Shown: positions 48,616-57,629, counted from the first letter of the stretch. The stretch is DNA of 64,000 bases from UBA1563 sp041671545 (GCA_041671545.1 JBAZBI010000017.1:1-64000), one strand, 5' to 3'. Notes: generated by a model not told the origin, from the letters alone. A program made the numbers and translations.

Positions 48616-48982
48616 TTTAAAAATATCTTCCTTATTTGTCGTAATGTTTTTGTTGGTGGAGTTATCCTTCGGTCAATCAAAACCAAAAGTAACATTTATA
48701 GAACTTGGCTCGGTAAACTGTATCCCATGCAAGCAAATGCAGCCGGTTATGAAAGCGATTTCAGCAAAGTATGGAGAACAAGTAAAAGTTACTTTTTATG
48801 ATGTATGGACGCCGGAACAAAAACCCTTTGCTGCAAAATATGGGATCAAACTAATTCCAACCCAAGTTTTTCTTGATGAAAAAGGAAAAGAATTTTTCCG
48901 TCACGAAGGATTTTATCCTGAGAAAGAAATAGATAAGCTGCTTCTATTAAAAGGGGTAAAACCGATTAGGAAGAAGAATTAA
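48602..48982 (+). CDS. exported thioredoxin-family protein (CIPC)
   Basis: A 126-aa thioredoxin-fold protein with an N-terminal signal (about 1-24) and active site C40-I-P-C43, cis-Pro in IKLIPTQVFLD. It probably works in the periplasm, with the CcdA-like protein encoded next supplying electrons across the membrane. The gene overlaps its predecessor by 14 bp and ends one base before the next start, so the trio is tightly coupled. Confidence 0.9.
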   Translation: MKMHSLKISSLFVVMFLLVELSFGQSKPKVTFIELGSVNCIPCKQMQPVMKAISAKYGEQVKVTFYDVWTPEQKPFAAKYGIKLIPTQVFLDEKGKEFFRHEGFYPEKEIDKLLLLKGVKPIRKKN

Positions 48983-48983
48983 T

Positions 48984-49682
48984 ATGGTCGAAGGCATTTT
49001 CAACTTTCTCTACAACGCTATGAACGGTGCTACATGGCTTGCCGTACTTGCATCTTTTGCTTGGGGAGTATTATCAATACTTCTTTCGCCATGTCATTTA
49101 TCCAGCATTCCGCTTGTGATTGGATTTATCAGTTCGCAAGGTAAAATATCAATTGGAAGAACTTTTAAAATCTCACTTGTTTTTTCAGTGGGAATATTAA
49201 TTACCATTACATTAATAGGAATTATTACCGCATCACTTGGAAGATTAATGGGCGATATTGGAAGTATCGGGAATTATCTTGTTGCCGGAATTTTTTTTCT
49301 TGTTGGTCTTTATCTTCTTGATATTATAAAGTTTGATTGGAACAGAGGATTAAAACCTACAAAAGCAAAAGGTTTATTAGCAGCATTGGTTCTTGGTTTG
49401 CTTTTCGGATTAGCTTTAGGTCCGTGCACATTTGCGTATATGGCTCCGGTGTTGGGAATAGTGTTTCAAACCGCTCAAACAAATTATGTTCTTGCAATGG
49501 TATTTCTTTTAGCATTTGGAATCGGTCATTGTTCAGTGATTGTTGGTGCAGGTACCTTGACCGGAAAAGTTCAGAAATATTTGAATTGGAGCGAAGAGTC
49601 TAAAACAATTTTATGGATAAAACGAGTTTGCGGAGTTCTGGTTATATTTGGTGGGATTTATTTAATCATTAATCAAACTTGA
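48984..49682 (+). CDS. CcdA/DsbD-type membrane protein (ArsG-like)
   Basis: A 232-aa protein with six or so hydrophobic helices. The paired cysteines of CcdA-type electron carriers are in LSPCHLSSIPLVIGF (C37) and LGPCTFAYMAPVLG (C148). Such proteins move electrons from cytoplasmic thioredoxin to periplasmic thioredoxins. In ars operons, close relatives are annotated as ArsG-family organoarsenical permeases, so either role is possible. It follows two thioredoxin-like genes directly. Confidence 0.87.
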   Translation: MVEGIFNFLYNAMNGATWLAVLASFAWGVLSILLSPCHLSSIPLVIGFISSQGKISIGRTFKISLVFSVGILITITLIGIITASLGRLMGDIGSIGNYLVAGIFFLVGLYLLDIIKFDWNRGLKPTKAKGLLAALVLGLLFGLALGPCTFAYMAPVLGIVFQTAQTNYVLAMVFLLAFGIGHCSVIVGAGTLTGKVQKYLNWSEESKTILWIKRVCGVLVIFGGIYLIINQT

Positions 49683-49697
49683 TTTTTTCTACCTAAA

Positions 49698-51014
49698 ATG
49701 GAAACTAATTTTCAAAACGAAATTCTTCATTCCCTTGCCGAAGGTGTTTTTTCTGTTGATGAAGAATTTAGAATTAAATTCTTTAACGAAGCGGCTGAAA
49801 GAATTACCGGATTAAATCGCAATGACGTGATCGGGAAATATTGTAAGAATGTTTTCAAATCAAAATACTGCGATAACCGGTGTCCTATCGTTCGGGTTTT
49901 AGAATCCGGGAAGACGATCTATGATTTTGATTCTAAGATTCAATGCAAAGATCAAACCAAAGACATAAGGTTAAATGCCGTTCTCCTAAAAAACGATTCT
50001 ACAAAAATCGTGGGCGGCGTTATCACCTTTAGAGAAATCGAGCAACAACAAAATGTTGAAAAATATCTTATAAAAAACACTCACTTCTACGGAATAGTCG
50101 GCTTTAGCCGGGAAATGGATGATATCTTTGAACTCATCCTCGAAATTGCCGGCTGCAATGCAAGCATCCTTATTACCGGAGAAACAGGAACGGGAAAAGA
50201 ATTGATCGCAGATGCAATTCAGGCAACCAGTTTACGAAAAGATAAACCCTACGTAAAAGTGAATTGCGCTGTTTTACCTCCTAACCTTTTGGCAAGCGAA
50301 CTCTTTGGGCATGTTAAGGGAGCTTTTACCGATGCACTAAAAGATAGAACCGGCAGATTTGAACTTGCAAATAACGGAACAATTTTTCTTGATGAGATCG
50401 GTGAAATGCCGCCTCAAATGCAGATGCAATTACTTCGCGTTATCCAGGACGGCACTTTTGAAAAAGTTGGTGAGTCCGTTACACGCAAAGTTGATGTGAG
50501 AATTATAGCGGCAACAAATGTGAATATTGAAAAAGCTATACAAGAAGGAAAGTTTAGAGAAGATCTCTTTTTCCGGTTAAATGTTATTCCCATCCATTTG
50601 CCTCCCCTTCGAAACCGTAAAGAAGATATCCTGTTCCTGACTAATCATTTCCTTAAAAAGTTTTCCATGATCTATAATAAAGAGATTTCGGAATTCAGTG
50701 ATCAAGCGCTTACTGCACTCTCAAATTATCCATGGCCCGGGAACGTTAGAGAATTGGAAAATGCAATCGAATTTACTTTTGTAAGATCAAAAGCAGGTAC
50801 TCCTATTGATGTCTGCAAACTTCCGCAAGCTATCAAATCAAATGAAACTTGTTCCGAACAGGTAAAACAAAATAATAGAGAAAAATTAGAAGCAAGCGAT
50901 ATCATCAAAATGCTGGAGAAACATAAATGGAACAAAAGCAAAACTGCCAAAGAATTAGAGATGAACAGATCCACTCTCTGGAGATACCTGAAAACATTTG
51001 GAATTGAAGAATAA
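49698..51014 (+). CDS. PAS-containing sigma-54 activator
   Basis: A 438-aa enhancer-binding protein. The PAS domain (about 1-125) includes a cysteine cluster, CKNVFKSKYCDNRCP, which could sense metal, redox state or bind a cofactor. The AAA+ domain (about 138-370) has Walker A GETGTGKE and Walker B IFLDEIGEMPP. Its sigma-54 loop reads GAFTDA, a variant of GAFTGA. The C-terminal Fis-type helix-turn-helix ends WNKSKTAKELEMNRSTLWRYLKTFGI. It has no receiver domain. It lies 15 bp after the ars cluster and immediately before the tandem palindromes at 51018-51044. Confidence 0.93.
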   Translation: METNFQNEILHSLAEGVFSVDEEFRIKFFNEAAERITGLNRNDVIGKYCKNVFKSKYCDNRCPIVRVLESGKTIYDFDSKIQCKDQTKDIRLNAVLLKNDSTKIVGGVITFREIEQQQNVEKYLIKNTHFYGIVGFSREMDDIFELILEIAGCNASILITGETGTGKELIADAIQATSLRKDKPYVKVNCAVLPPNLLASELFGHVKGAFTDALKDRTGRFELANNGTIFLDEIGEMPPQMQMQLLRVIQDGTFEKVGESVTRKVDVRIIAATNVNIEKAIQEGKFREDLFFRLNVIPIHLPPLRNRKEDILFLTNHFLKKFSMIYNKEISEFSDQALTALSNYPWPGNVRELENAIEFTFVRSKAGTPIDVCKLPQAIKSNETCSEQVKQNNREKLEASDIIKMLEKHKWNKSKTAKELEMNRSTLWRYLKTFGIEE

Positions 51015-51017
51015 ACC

Positions 51018-51044
51018 GTTGCATCGCAACAAAATGTTGCAACA
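51018..51044. promoter_or_regulatory. tandem activator-binding palindromes
   Basis: GTTGC-ATC-GCAAC (51018-51030) and the perfect palindrome TGTTGCAACA (51035-51044) share GTTGC/GCAAC half-sites. They lie about 70-97 bp upstream of a -24/-12-like element, the usual position for sigma-54 activator sites. Confidence 0.72.
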
Positions 51045-51113
51045 GTCCTTGATTTTTCGAAACATTCCCCGAGCTAAAACCCCTAAAAAGCCCTTTTCTC
51101 TATAAAATATTTC

Positions 51114-51129
51114 TGGCATTTCAATTGAG
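51114..51129 (+). promoter_or_regulatory. candidate sigma-54 promoter (-24/-12)
   Basis: TGGCAT-N5-TTGA has GG (51115-51116) and GA (51127-51128) separated by 10 bp, the canonical spacing; the -12 GC is replaced by GA. Transcription would begin near 51140, very close to the next ATG at 51143. Confidence 0.55.
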
Positions 51130-51142
51130 TTGAAAAAGCATT

Positions 51143-51610
51143 ATGGAAGAAATGCTTGCAAATCAATATTTTATGATGCGGAAATATAATCTCGCCGCAA
51201 AAGAATTAGAGTTGTCTATTCAATTAACGCAGAACAAAAGATTAACCAAAAAGTTAATTATTTGTTATACGCAGATCAATAAACCACGCGAAGCGCTTGA
51301 TCTATTCTTATCCTTAATTTCCACCGACATTGAAGTTATAACCGATACGAATCCTCAAGCCGATGATTGTCCATGCCCGGAGCTTATCGCCAATATTGAA
51401 AACGATGTTGTTACTTATGAAAATGAGTTTACTAAATTTTATGTGCTGGGGTTATTGTTGCTGTATTGCAATATTAATGAATCTCTAAAATATTTTGAAA
51501 AAGCGAGACAAAAGAATCCTTCCGAACCTAAAATTTACTTAATAATAGAAAATCTAAAGAAGAACTTATTCCAAACAATAAATAAATCCCAACAAAAGGA
51601 GTTAATATGA
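51143..51610 (+). CDS. TPR-like protein with Cys motif
   Basis: A 155-aa cytoplasmic protein of alternating helices resembling tetratricopeptide repeats (MMRKYNLAAKELELSIQL, KPREALDLFLSLI, NESLKYFEKARQKNPSEPKIYLI). A DDCPCPELI motif lies in the middle. No signal peptide. Its stop overlaps the next start (ATGA), so it is coupled to the cytochrome gene; it may be a dedicated helper. If the sigma-54 promoter is right, the mRNA would be almost leaderless at 51143; a second ATG at 51152 is possible. Confidence 0.75.
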   Translation: MEEMLANQYFMMRKYNLAAKELELSIQLTQNKRLTKKLIICYTQINKPREALDLFLSLISTDIEVITDTNPQADDCPCPELIANIENDVVTYENEFTKFYVLGLLLLYCNINESLKYFEKARQKNPSEPKIYLIIENLKKNLFQTINKSQQKELI

Positions 51611-52722
51611 AAGAGAACCTTACGAGAAAAGATTTCTTGGTAAATGCTTCCAAAGCTGCAATTGGAGCTACAGCAATTGCAAGTTTAGCAAGTTTAGCCA
51701 CAACAGCTACAGCCGGTACTAAAGTAACCGCCTGGCCTATGCCTTATCAAACCCTTGACCCTGAAGATATAAGATTAAGAGCCCATCATTTGTATTGGTC
51801 TGACAAAGATTGTTGTTCCGGAGTTTTTGGTGCGTTTACTCTGGCTTTAACGGAAAAACTGCCTGACCCGTGGGGCGGAATTCCGATGGAAGTTATGCTG
51901 TTCGGCCGTGGCGGCGGTAACGGATGGGGAACGCTTTGCGGTACAGTTAATGGCGCAGCGGCAATCATTAGTCTTGTGGTTAATAAAGCGGATTCCGGCA
52001 AATTAATAAATGAAATTTGGGGATGGGCTTCTGCAGAAAAATTACCTTCAGATAAAGCAAATCAAGCTTCTATAGATGGAAAATATGTTGATAAAAAATA
52101 TGACGGGGCGTTGCCACAAAACATAAGCGGCAGCGTTTTGTGCCATGCTTCCGTTACTCAATGGTGTATTGCGGCGCAGAAAAAAGTAGGGGACATTGAA
52201 AGAAAAGAAAGATGCGCCCGTTTAGCCGGCGATGTTGCCGCTAAAACAGCGGAAATTCTTAACGCTTATTTTGCACAGACATTTGTTTCTACTTTTGTTA
52301 CCGATGCTACAGTTGCTCAATGCCAAACTTGCCATGGTGCAACATTATTGAATAATGTAATGACACAAATGAATTGTACTCCATGCCATGGTGATCCGCA
52401 TAAAGCAAGTGAAGTTGTTAAACAAGTTTCAACTACGCCAAAAGAATATCAGCTTGCGCAAAATTACCCGAATCCTTTCAATCCGAGCACTTCGATCAGA
52501 TTCTCGATTCCTCAAGCGGAGAAAGTTCATCTTGCTGTTTATGATCTTCAAGGAACATTAGTTAAAACGTTAGTAAACCACGAAGAGTATAACGCTGGTT
52601 CGTTCCAGACTTCATGGGATACAGTGAACGAATTCGGTAATAAAGTATCAAGCGGAATTTATTTCGTTCGAATCCAAGCCGGGAATTTTGTACAATCGGT
52701 AAAAATGAATCTTATTAAATAA
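51607..52722 (+). CDS. split-Soret-type dihaem cytochrome with T9SS tail
   Basis: A 371-aa exported protein. The N terminus has a Tat-like signal with a single Arg (TRKDFLVNASKAAIGATAIASLASLA). The body fits the C_GCAxxG_C_C family: DCCSGVFGAF, GRGGGNGWGTLCGTVNGA and LCHASVTQWC. Two c-type haem sites, CQTCH (about 240) and CTPCH (about 258), follow, as in split-Soret cytochromes c. The last 85 residues are a T9SS sorting domain (NYPNPFNPSTSIRF ... SGIYFVRIQAG). Electron transfer at the outer surface is plausible; the electron partner is unknown. A clear terminator follows. Confidence 0.88.
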   Translation: MKENLTRKDFLVNASKAAIGATAIASLASLATTATAGTKVTAWPMPYQTLDPEDIRLRAHHLYWSDKDCCSGVFGAFTLALTEKLPDPWGGIPMEVMLFGRGGGNGWGTLCGTVNGAAAIISLVVNKADSGKLINEIWGWASAEKLPSDKANQASIDGKYVDKKYDGALPQNISGSVLCHASVTQWCIAAQKKVGDIERKERCARLAGDVAAKTAEILNAYFAQTFVSTFVTDATVAQCQTCHGATLLNNVMTQMNCTPCHGDPHKASEVVKQVSTTPKEYQLAQNYPNPFNPSTSIRFSIPQAEKVHLAVYDLQGTLVKTLVNHEEYNAGSFQTSWDTVNEFGNKVSSGIYFVRIQAGNFVQSVKMNLIK

Positions 52723-52752
52723 TTTTCATCTTTTATTGATCCTCTATGTACC

Positions 52753-52778
52753 AAGCCGCTTTCGGGCGGCTTTTTTTA
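52753..52778 (+). terminator. intrinsic terminator
   Basis: AAGCCGC (52753-52759), loop TTTCGG, GCGGCTT (52766-52772) followed by a T-run. It closes the transcription unit ending with the split-Soret gene. Confidence 0.92.
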
Positions 52779-52867
52779 TGGGATTTTAGTTGATGCCGGT
52801 TGCCGCTAAAAAGTTTGTTTTCGAATCCGGGTATTAACTCCCCTTTCACTTTCCCCTTTCCCCTTTC

Positions 52868-54700
52868 CTACAACGGTTTGTTCAGATCAGTAAAGGAGGT
52901 TCTGCGCTTCTCCCACTTCTGAAGAAATGATTGATACATCACTTTGGTTTTTTCATCAGATTTGTCCCAAAGATTATTCACTTCTTTTTTATCCTTTACA
53001 AAATCAAAAAGTTCGTAATGCTCGATATTGTCTTTTTTTGAATAAATGAATTTATAATTTTTATAGACGATAGATTTGGTATCAAACATATCCAATCCCA
53101 CAGCGGGGATTTCTTCGCTTGATTCACTACAGAAGAGAGAATGACCCGAGGATTTCAAATTAAGTTTGGTGCTATCAAGCAGTCCGAATAAATCTAAAAT
53201 TGTCGGAAAGATTGAAAGATGCGAAGTATTTGTTTTTGATACTTCTGACAAAAGATTTCGCTGCTCAACCGGAAAACCTGGCGGAAGATAGATCCAGAAC
53301 GGAACGGCAATGTCTTCGTTGTATAAAGTTTGCAAGTGTCCGCTGTGGTTATGTTCAGAGAAACCTTCGCCATGATCAGAAGTAAAAATGATTATTGTTG
53401 AATCGAGAAGATTTTTCCTTCCCAATACTTTAAAGTAATCACGCAACACAAAGTCCTGTTCATAGATCGTATTGTCATATGCATTCAACGAAGTCGGTGG
53501 ACAAGGTTTAAATTTTACAAATTCCTTGCGCGAAGATTTGTATGGATAATGGGTATTGTTGAACTGGATTACTCCGAAGAATTTTTTCTTGCCGATAGTA
53601 TTTAAATAACTGGCTACATCGGGAATCAAATCATGATCGTTAATTCCTCTGTCATTAAACATCTGTTTACCCGAGTTTTCCTGGCAGATAAAATTATCAA
53701 GAGATGTGTCAAAGACTAAGTCAATGTTATCAGTCTTCATCGATTGAGAGGAGAAAAAGAAAGTGGTAGCATTCGTCCATGATTTTATATAATCATAAAC
53801 ATACGGCTGGTTTAACTTTTCGATAGTATAATTCCCGGAAAGAATGATCGGCACCGAAAACTGTGTTGAAACTGAATTTGAAAAATGATTAAGAAATGGA
53901 ATAACCTTCCCGGCGTGTATAAGGCTGTCAATAAAGGGGGAAGTCTCTCTTTCATATCCGTTGTAATGGAGATTATTTCTCTTTACGCTTTCGCTGATAA
54001 AAAGTAGAACGTTATATTTCGCCGGAATTTTCCCCCGTTCTTTAATTTCAAATTTCCTCTGTACGTATCCATTCTGGATCAAAAACTTGCCGCCGAAAAA
54101 TCGTTCTTGCAAAACATACTTAAACGAAAAGATTGTATTTGGTGTAAATGAGTAACTCGCCGGTTGAAATCTTACGTTGTTATTAAAAAACAACGTCATT
54201 AAAAGAAGTACCGAAGCGATAACAATTCCCTTTTTACGGGAAAGGAATTGAATTTCTTTCAGCGAAAAAGATGCAACAAAAAAATGGAGGGAAGCGAGAA
54301 GAAGAAAGATCAAGGCATAAATCATCCGCAAACTTTCAATCGTTAACGTAAACGCATCATGAAAGTGATCGAACAAATAATTGATAGAATAATTGTTCGG
54401 TAAAACTCCGAAATAGAAATAATGCCCGTAAACCAAAAGCTGAAGTGAGGTAATAAAAAGAACAAAGAGGAGAATAACATATTTGCGTGATTTTTTTACA
54501 AACGAGATCAACCACAAAAGAAAAATGTAGAGAAGCGCTTCATAGACAAATGAGAGTGAATAATTTATAAATCCGGTTGTGTTAAGAATTTTTAAATACT
54601 CAAAACGGATGATGAAATCCATTAGAAAAACAATTGATGGGAAAAGGAGAATTGTAAGAAATGTTTTCCCGCCGGATTTTAGATTTGCGAAGTTGATCAA
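52868..54700 (-). CDS. membrane phosphoethanolamine-transferase-like protein
   Basis: A 610-aa protein with five N-terminal membrane helices (within about 1-185) and a periplasmic sulfatase/alkaline-phosphatase-fold domain. Landmarks are FISESVKRNNLHYNGYERETSPFID, where Ser stands at the nucleophile place held by Thr in EptA, and IIFTSDHGEGFSEHNHSGH for metal binding. This arrangement matches EptA/CptA-type enzymes that decorate lipid A or LPS core with phosphoethanolamine. It is a single gene, convergent with the split-Soret operon. Confidence 0.85.
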   Translation of the reverse strand: MINFANLKSGGKTFLTILLFPSIVFLMDFIIRFEYLKILNTTGFINYSLSFVYEALLYIFLLWLISFVKKSRKYVILLFVLFITSLQLLVYGHYFYFGVLPNNYSINYLFDHFHDAFTLTIESLRMIYALIFLLLASLHFFVASFSLKEIQFLSRKKGIVIASVLLLMTLFFNNNVRFQPASYSFTPNTIFSFKYVLQERFFGGKFLIQNGYVQRKFEIKERGKIPAKYNVLLFISESVKRNNLHYNGYERETSPFIDSLIHAGKVIPFLNHFSNSVSTQFSVPIILSGNYTIEKLNQPYVYDYIKSWTNATTFFFSSQSMKTDNIDLVFDTSLDNFICQENSGKQMFNDRGINDHDLIPDVASYLNTIGKKKFFGVIQFNNTHYPYKSSRKEFVKFKPCPPTSLNAYDNTIYEQDFVLRDYFKVLGRKNLLDSTIIIFTSDHGEGFSEHNHSGHLQTLYNEDIAVPFWIYLPPGFPVEQRNLLSEVSKTNTSHLSIFPTILDLFGLLDSTKLNLKSSGHSLFCSESSEEIPAVGLDMFDTKSIVYKNYKFIYSKKDNIEHYELFDFVKDKKEVNNLWDKSDEKTKVMYQSFLQKWEKRRTSFTDLNKPL

Positions 54701-54867
54701 AATTATCTCAAAACTATTGATGAATTATTTAGAACTGCATTAAAATTGAAAATCTGAAATCGGAGGAAGAGTTATTAACCTCATTTGAATTTCGGCATCA
54801 AAAATAAGAGAGAATAGATATAAAACAAAAGAAATGCCAATCGTCATCGGTAAGCAGACAATAACTT

Positions 54868-54894
54868 GTATCGCAGATTAATAATCTGCGATAC
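54868..54894 (-). terminator. perfect 12-bp hairpin 3' of the DUF5916 gene
   Basis: GTATCGCAGATT and AATCTGCGATAC form a perfect 12-bp stem with loop AAT, 33 bp beyond the minus-strand DUF5916 stop. No T-run follows in the minus direction, so it may be a factor-assisted terminator or a 3'-end stabiliser. Confidence 0.6.
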
Positions 54895-54926
54895 GGAAAT
54901 ACTATTTTACTTTGAGCAGATGAATC

Positions 54927-57629
54927 TTACCACTTTGCAGCATCAAACCAGTAACTTACTTTTACAAGAAAGATATTGTTTGGTGGAGCTTCCATCAATG
55001 ATGAAAAATCTTTATTTAGCTGAAGCGTTCCGGGATTTCTAAAGTCCTGCTTATCGTGCGTCCACACAAAATACAATGTAGAACCGGGATTAAATTCCCA
55101 CCGCAAAACCATATTCGCTTTAAATGATTTGTAATTGAAATTAGGATTATCAATTATGTATCCGCCGGGAAAACCAATCATATCTGTGTTGCCATGAGTA
55201 ATTGAGGCAGCAACATCCGAGGGAGTTAATACATAAGTATTGGACTCCTGATAATAATTTATCGATGATCCCCCTTTCCCATATACTTCATAATCCATTG
55301 ATCCGGCTTTTTCCAACTGCTTAAACGTATCATACTTTCCCGTTGAAAATAAAGGCTGAACGAAGAGCTGCAAACTCAGAACGGGAGTAAATGTCCAATT
55401 GACGCGGATATTGGCGGAAACGGTTTTCTGCGTCATTTCAGCAAAAACATATCGTTTACCATACGTAGGTGTAAAAATCGGGTCATCAATTTTTGTTACC
55501 CATTGCAGCTTTTCCAAATAGTACGAAACATTTGGTCCAATGGAGAAAGTAAGATTAGAGCCGACTTTCACTTCAGCAGAAATTCCACCGCTGTAATAAA
55601 TGCTTCCGAGTTCATCCCCGTTTACACTAAAATAAGTATTACCGGTAATCGCTTTCCTGCTGTCGGTGTAGTTTGAAAGATAAAGTGAATATCCCGATGG
55701 AGAAATTGTGCTTGGACCTCCGCGTGTTAAACCGGCAGAAAAAGTTGATGGAAAATAAAAAGCTTCTACCCGAAATCCGTAATAATTTTCAAGTTCAAGA
55801 TTAAAAAATCCGCCGTATCCATCACCGTCAAGTTTTCCTTCAAAGTTGAAGTTCTTAAATGCAAAAGCATAAAGAGATTTCGTTCTGAAAATTCCATCTG
55901 TCTCAAACCATCGGTAACCAAGAACAAGATGTCCGTTAATAGCATTTGTCTTCCACTGAAAACCGAAGTCATTAAATTCAAATCCGGGCGTGATATAACC
56001 GAATGCCGTGTTAAGATAAAAATTTCCTTTTTGTTTGTTCAACATAACTCTTCCCATCGAACCGGTGAGCGATGTTCTGCTGCTGTCAATTCTTGCGTAC
56101 GATGCATCGGGGCGTTGATAGTAACGGTAAGGCATTTGTTGCAATTTCAGTATTGCATCTGTTGAACCGGAGACAAACGAACCACTGAGAGATCCGTTGA
56201 GAGCATATTCTTTATCTTCATCCAGCATTGTCCAGCCGTCAACTCCGCCGGCAAAACTATTTTTTGTTAAAGATGCGTTTAAGTTAGCGTCATGCAGATC
56301 GCGGTTAACCGACGTGAAAATAAATCCAAGCCCTTGATTTCCACTGTTAAATTCCTTCAAACCTCTCATAGCGGAATAACTTGTAAGTGGTTCAACTTCT
56401 TGTTGCGAAAGATTTCCATTGTCATTTATTCGAGCGGTCATCCGTTGGGTAATTGCCGTTAATCCGTAGAAAGAAAAATTGGAAGCGGGCTTGCCGGTGA
56501 TTTTCGCAGCACCGAGAATCCGTGTTTCATTCGGCTGATCCACATAACCGTTAGCGTCAGGATAATGTTGGGGAGTGCGTCCGATACGCCTTGTATAAAC
56601 GAAATTAGGTGAACCGAAATTGAAATTCCAATTGTTGTTTAAACCGCCGTACCCAAAATTGAGGAGATTATTTCCTTCAATAAAGAAAGGTCTTTTTTCA
56701 TCAAAATAAGTTTCGAATGCGGAAAGATTTACAACCGCAGGATCAACTTCAACTTGTCCGAAATCGGGATTGAACGTCGCATCAAGCGAGAGATTGCTGC
56801 CCAACCCGATTTTAACATCACCCCCAAGTGTTGTTTTATATTTGTTTCCTTTATAAAAAGGATCGTTTGGATCGTGTACAAGTGACTGAGCTTTTTGCAC
56901 AACATACGGAAGCACTTCAATTCGCGGTTTGTTTTTAATTCCTTCCAGTCCATCAAGATCGGCAAAGTGAGAAACGAAACCGCTTTCCTTCTTAGGAACC
57001 ATGATCATATAAGATTCTTCTTTCCGTCGTTCAATTTGTCTTTGAAAATTAATCCCCCATTTCATTGAATCCGAAGCGTTAAAGCGAAGTTGTGAAAATG
57101 GAACTTTCATTTCAGCGCTCCATCCATCATCATTCATTGAAGCGGCATAATCCCAGATGCCATTCCAAGAATCATCATCCCAGCTGTCGTTATACATCGT
57201 ACCGTCTGAAATAGCGCCTAAAGGATTTATTACAAAAAAATATCCGGTTTGCTTATCGTGGTACGGATCGATTGCAACGGCAAAATAATCTGAATTCTGG
57301 AAATTATCTCTTCGTCCAAGCAAGGACATAATAGAATCGGGACGAGAATCATACATTTTAGCGCAGAAGTAAATTGCATCATTATCGTAAAAAACCCAGA
57401 CATCGGTTTTTTCTGATGCCGGTTTACCTTCTTGAGGTTGGCGTTGTGTAAAACTGTTTGTTGCCGCCGGAAATTTATATTCGGTTTCCAACAGTTTCCC
57501 GTCAATCGAAAGAGGTGAAGTTAATTTAACGGCTTTAATTTTTATTGAGTGCGACAGAGTATCGATCTTCCCGGCGAAAGCGATAAAGAAGCAACTTAGA
57601 AGAAATGCAATCGTAAGAGTTTTTTTCAT
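54927..57629 (-). CDS. DUF5916 outer-membrane protein with CBM9-like N terminus
   Basis: A 900-aa protein if started at the ATG ending at 57629 (MKKTLTIAFLLSCFFIAFAGK, a good signal peptide); an upstream ATG at 57671 adds 14 residues that spoil the signal. The N-terminal part resembles carbohydrate-binding family 9 (LSIDGKLLETEYKFPAATNSFTQRQPQEGKPASEKTDVWVFYDNDAIYFCAKMYD). The DUF5916 core follows (LDATFNPDFGQVEVDPAVVNLSAFETYFDEKRPFFIEG). The C-terminal half alternates short strands, as in an outer-membrane beta-barrel, ending in KVSYWFDAAKW. The role is unknown; binding or uptake of glycans is possible. Confidence 0.85.
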   Translation of the reverse strand: MKKTLTIAFLLSCFFIAFAGKIDTLSHSIKIKAVKLTSPLSIDGKLLETEYKFPAATNSFTQRQPQEGKPASEKTDVWVFYDNDAIYFCAKMYDSRPDSIMSLLGRRDNFQNSDYFAVAIDPYHDKQTGYFFVINPLGAISDGTMYNDSWDDDSWNGIWDYAASMNDDGWSAEMKVPFSQLRFNASDSMKWGINFQRQIERRKEESYMIMVPKKESGFVSHFADLDGLEGIKNKPRIEVLPYVVQKAQSLVHDPNDPFYKGNKYKTTLGGDVKIGLGSNLSLDATFNPDFGQVEVDPAVVNLSAFETYFDEKRPFFIEGNNLLNFGYGGLNNNWNFNFGSPNFVYTRRIGRTPQHYPDANGYVDQPNETRILGAAKITGKPASNFSFYGLTAITQRMTARINDNGNLSQQEVEPLTSYSAMRGLKEFNSGNQGLGFIFTSVNRDLHDANLNASLTKNSFAGGVDGWTMLDEDKEYALNGSLSGSFVSGSTDAILKLQQMPYRYYQRPDASYARIDSSRTSLTGSMGRVMLNKQKGNFYLNTAFGYITPGFEFNDFGFQWKTNAINGHLVLGYRWFETDGIFRTKSLYAFAFKNFNFEGKLDGDGYGGFFNLELENYYGFRVEAFYFPSTFSAGLTRGGPSTISPSGYSLYLSNYTDSRKAITGNTYFSVNGDELGSIYYSGGISAEVKVGSNLTFSIGPNVSYYLEKLQWVTKIDDPIFTPTYGKRYVFAEMTQKTVSANIRVNWTFTPVLSLQLFVQPLFSTGKYDTFKQLEKAGSMDYEVYGKGGSSINYYQESNTYVLTPSDVAASITHGNTDMIGFPGGYIIDNPNFNYKSFKANMVLRWEFNPGSTLYFVWTHDKQDFRNPGTLQLNKDFSSLMEAPPNNIFLVKVSYWFDAAKW

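Noticed and set aside
52838..52866. CCCCTTTC-rich tract before the phosphoethanolamine-transferase-like gene end
   Set aside because: A short polypyrimidine run with no structure or regulatory pattern; it probably reflects local slippage.
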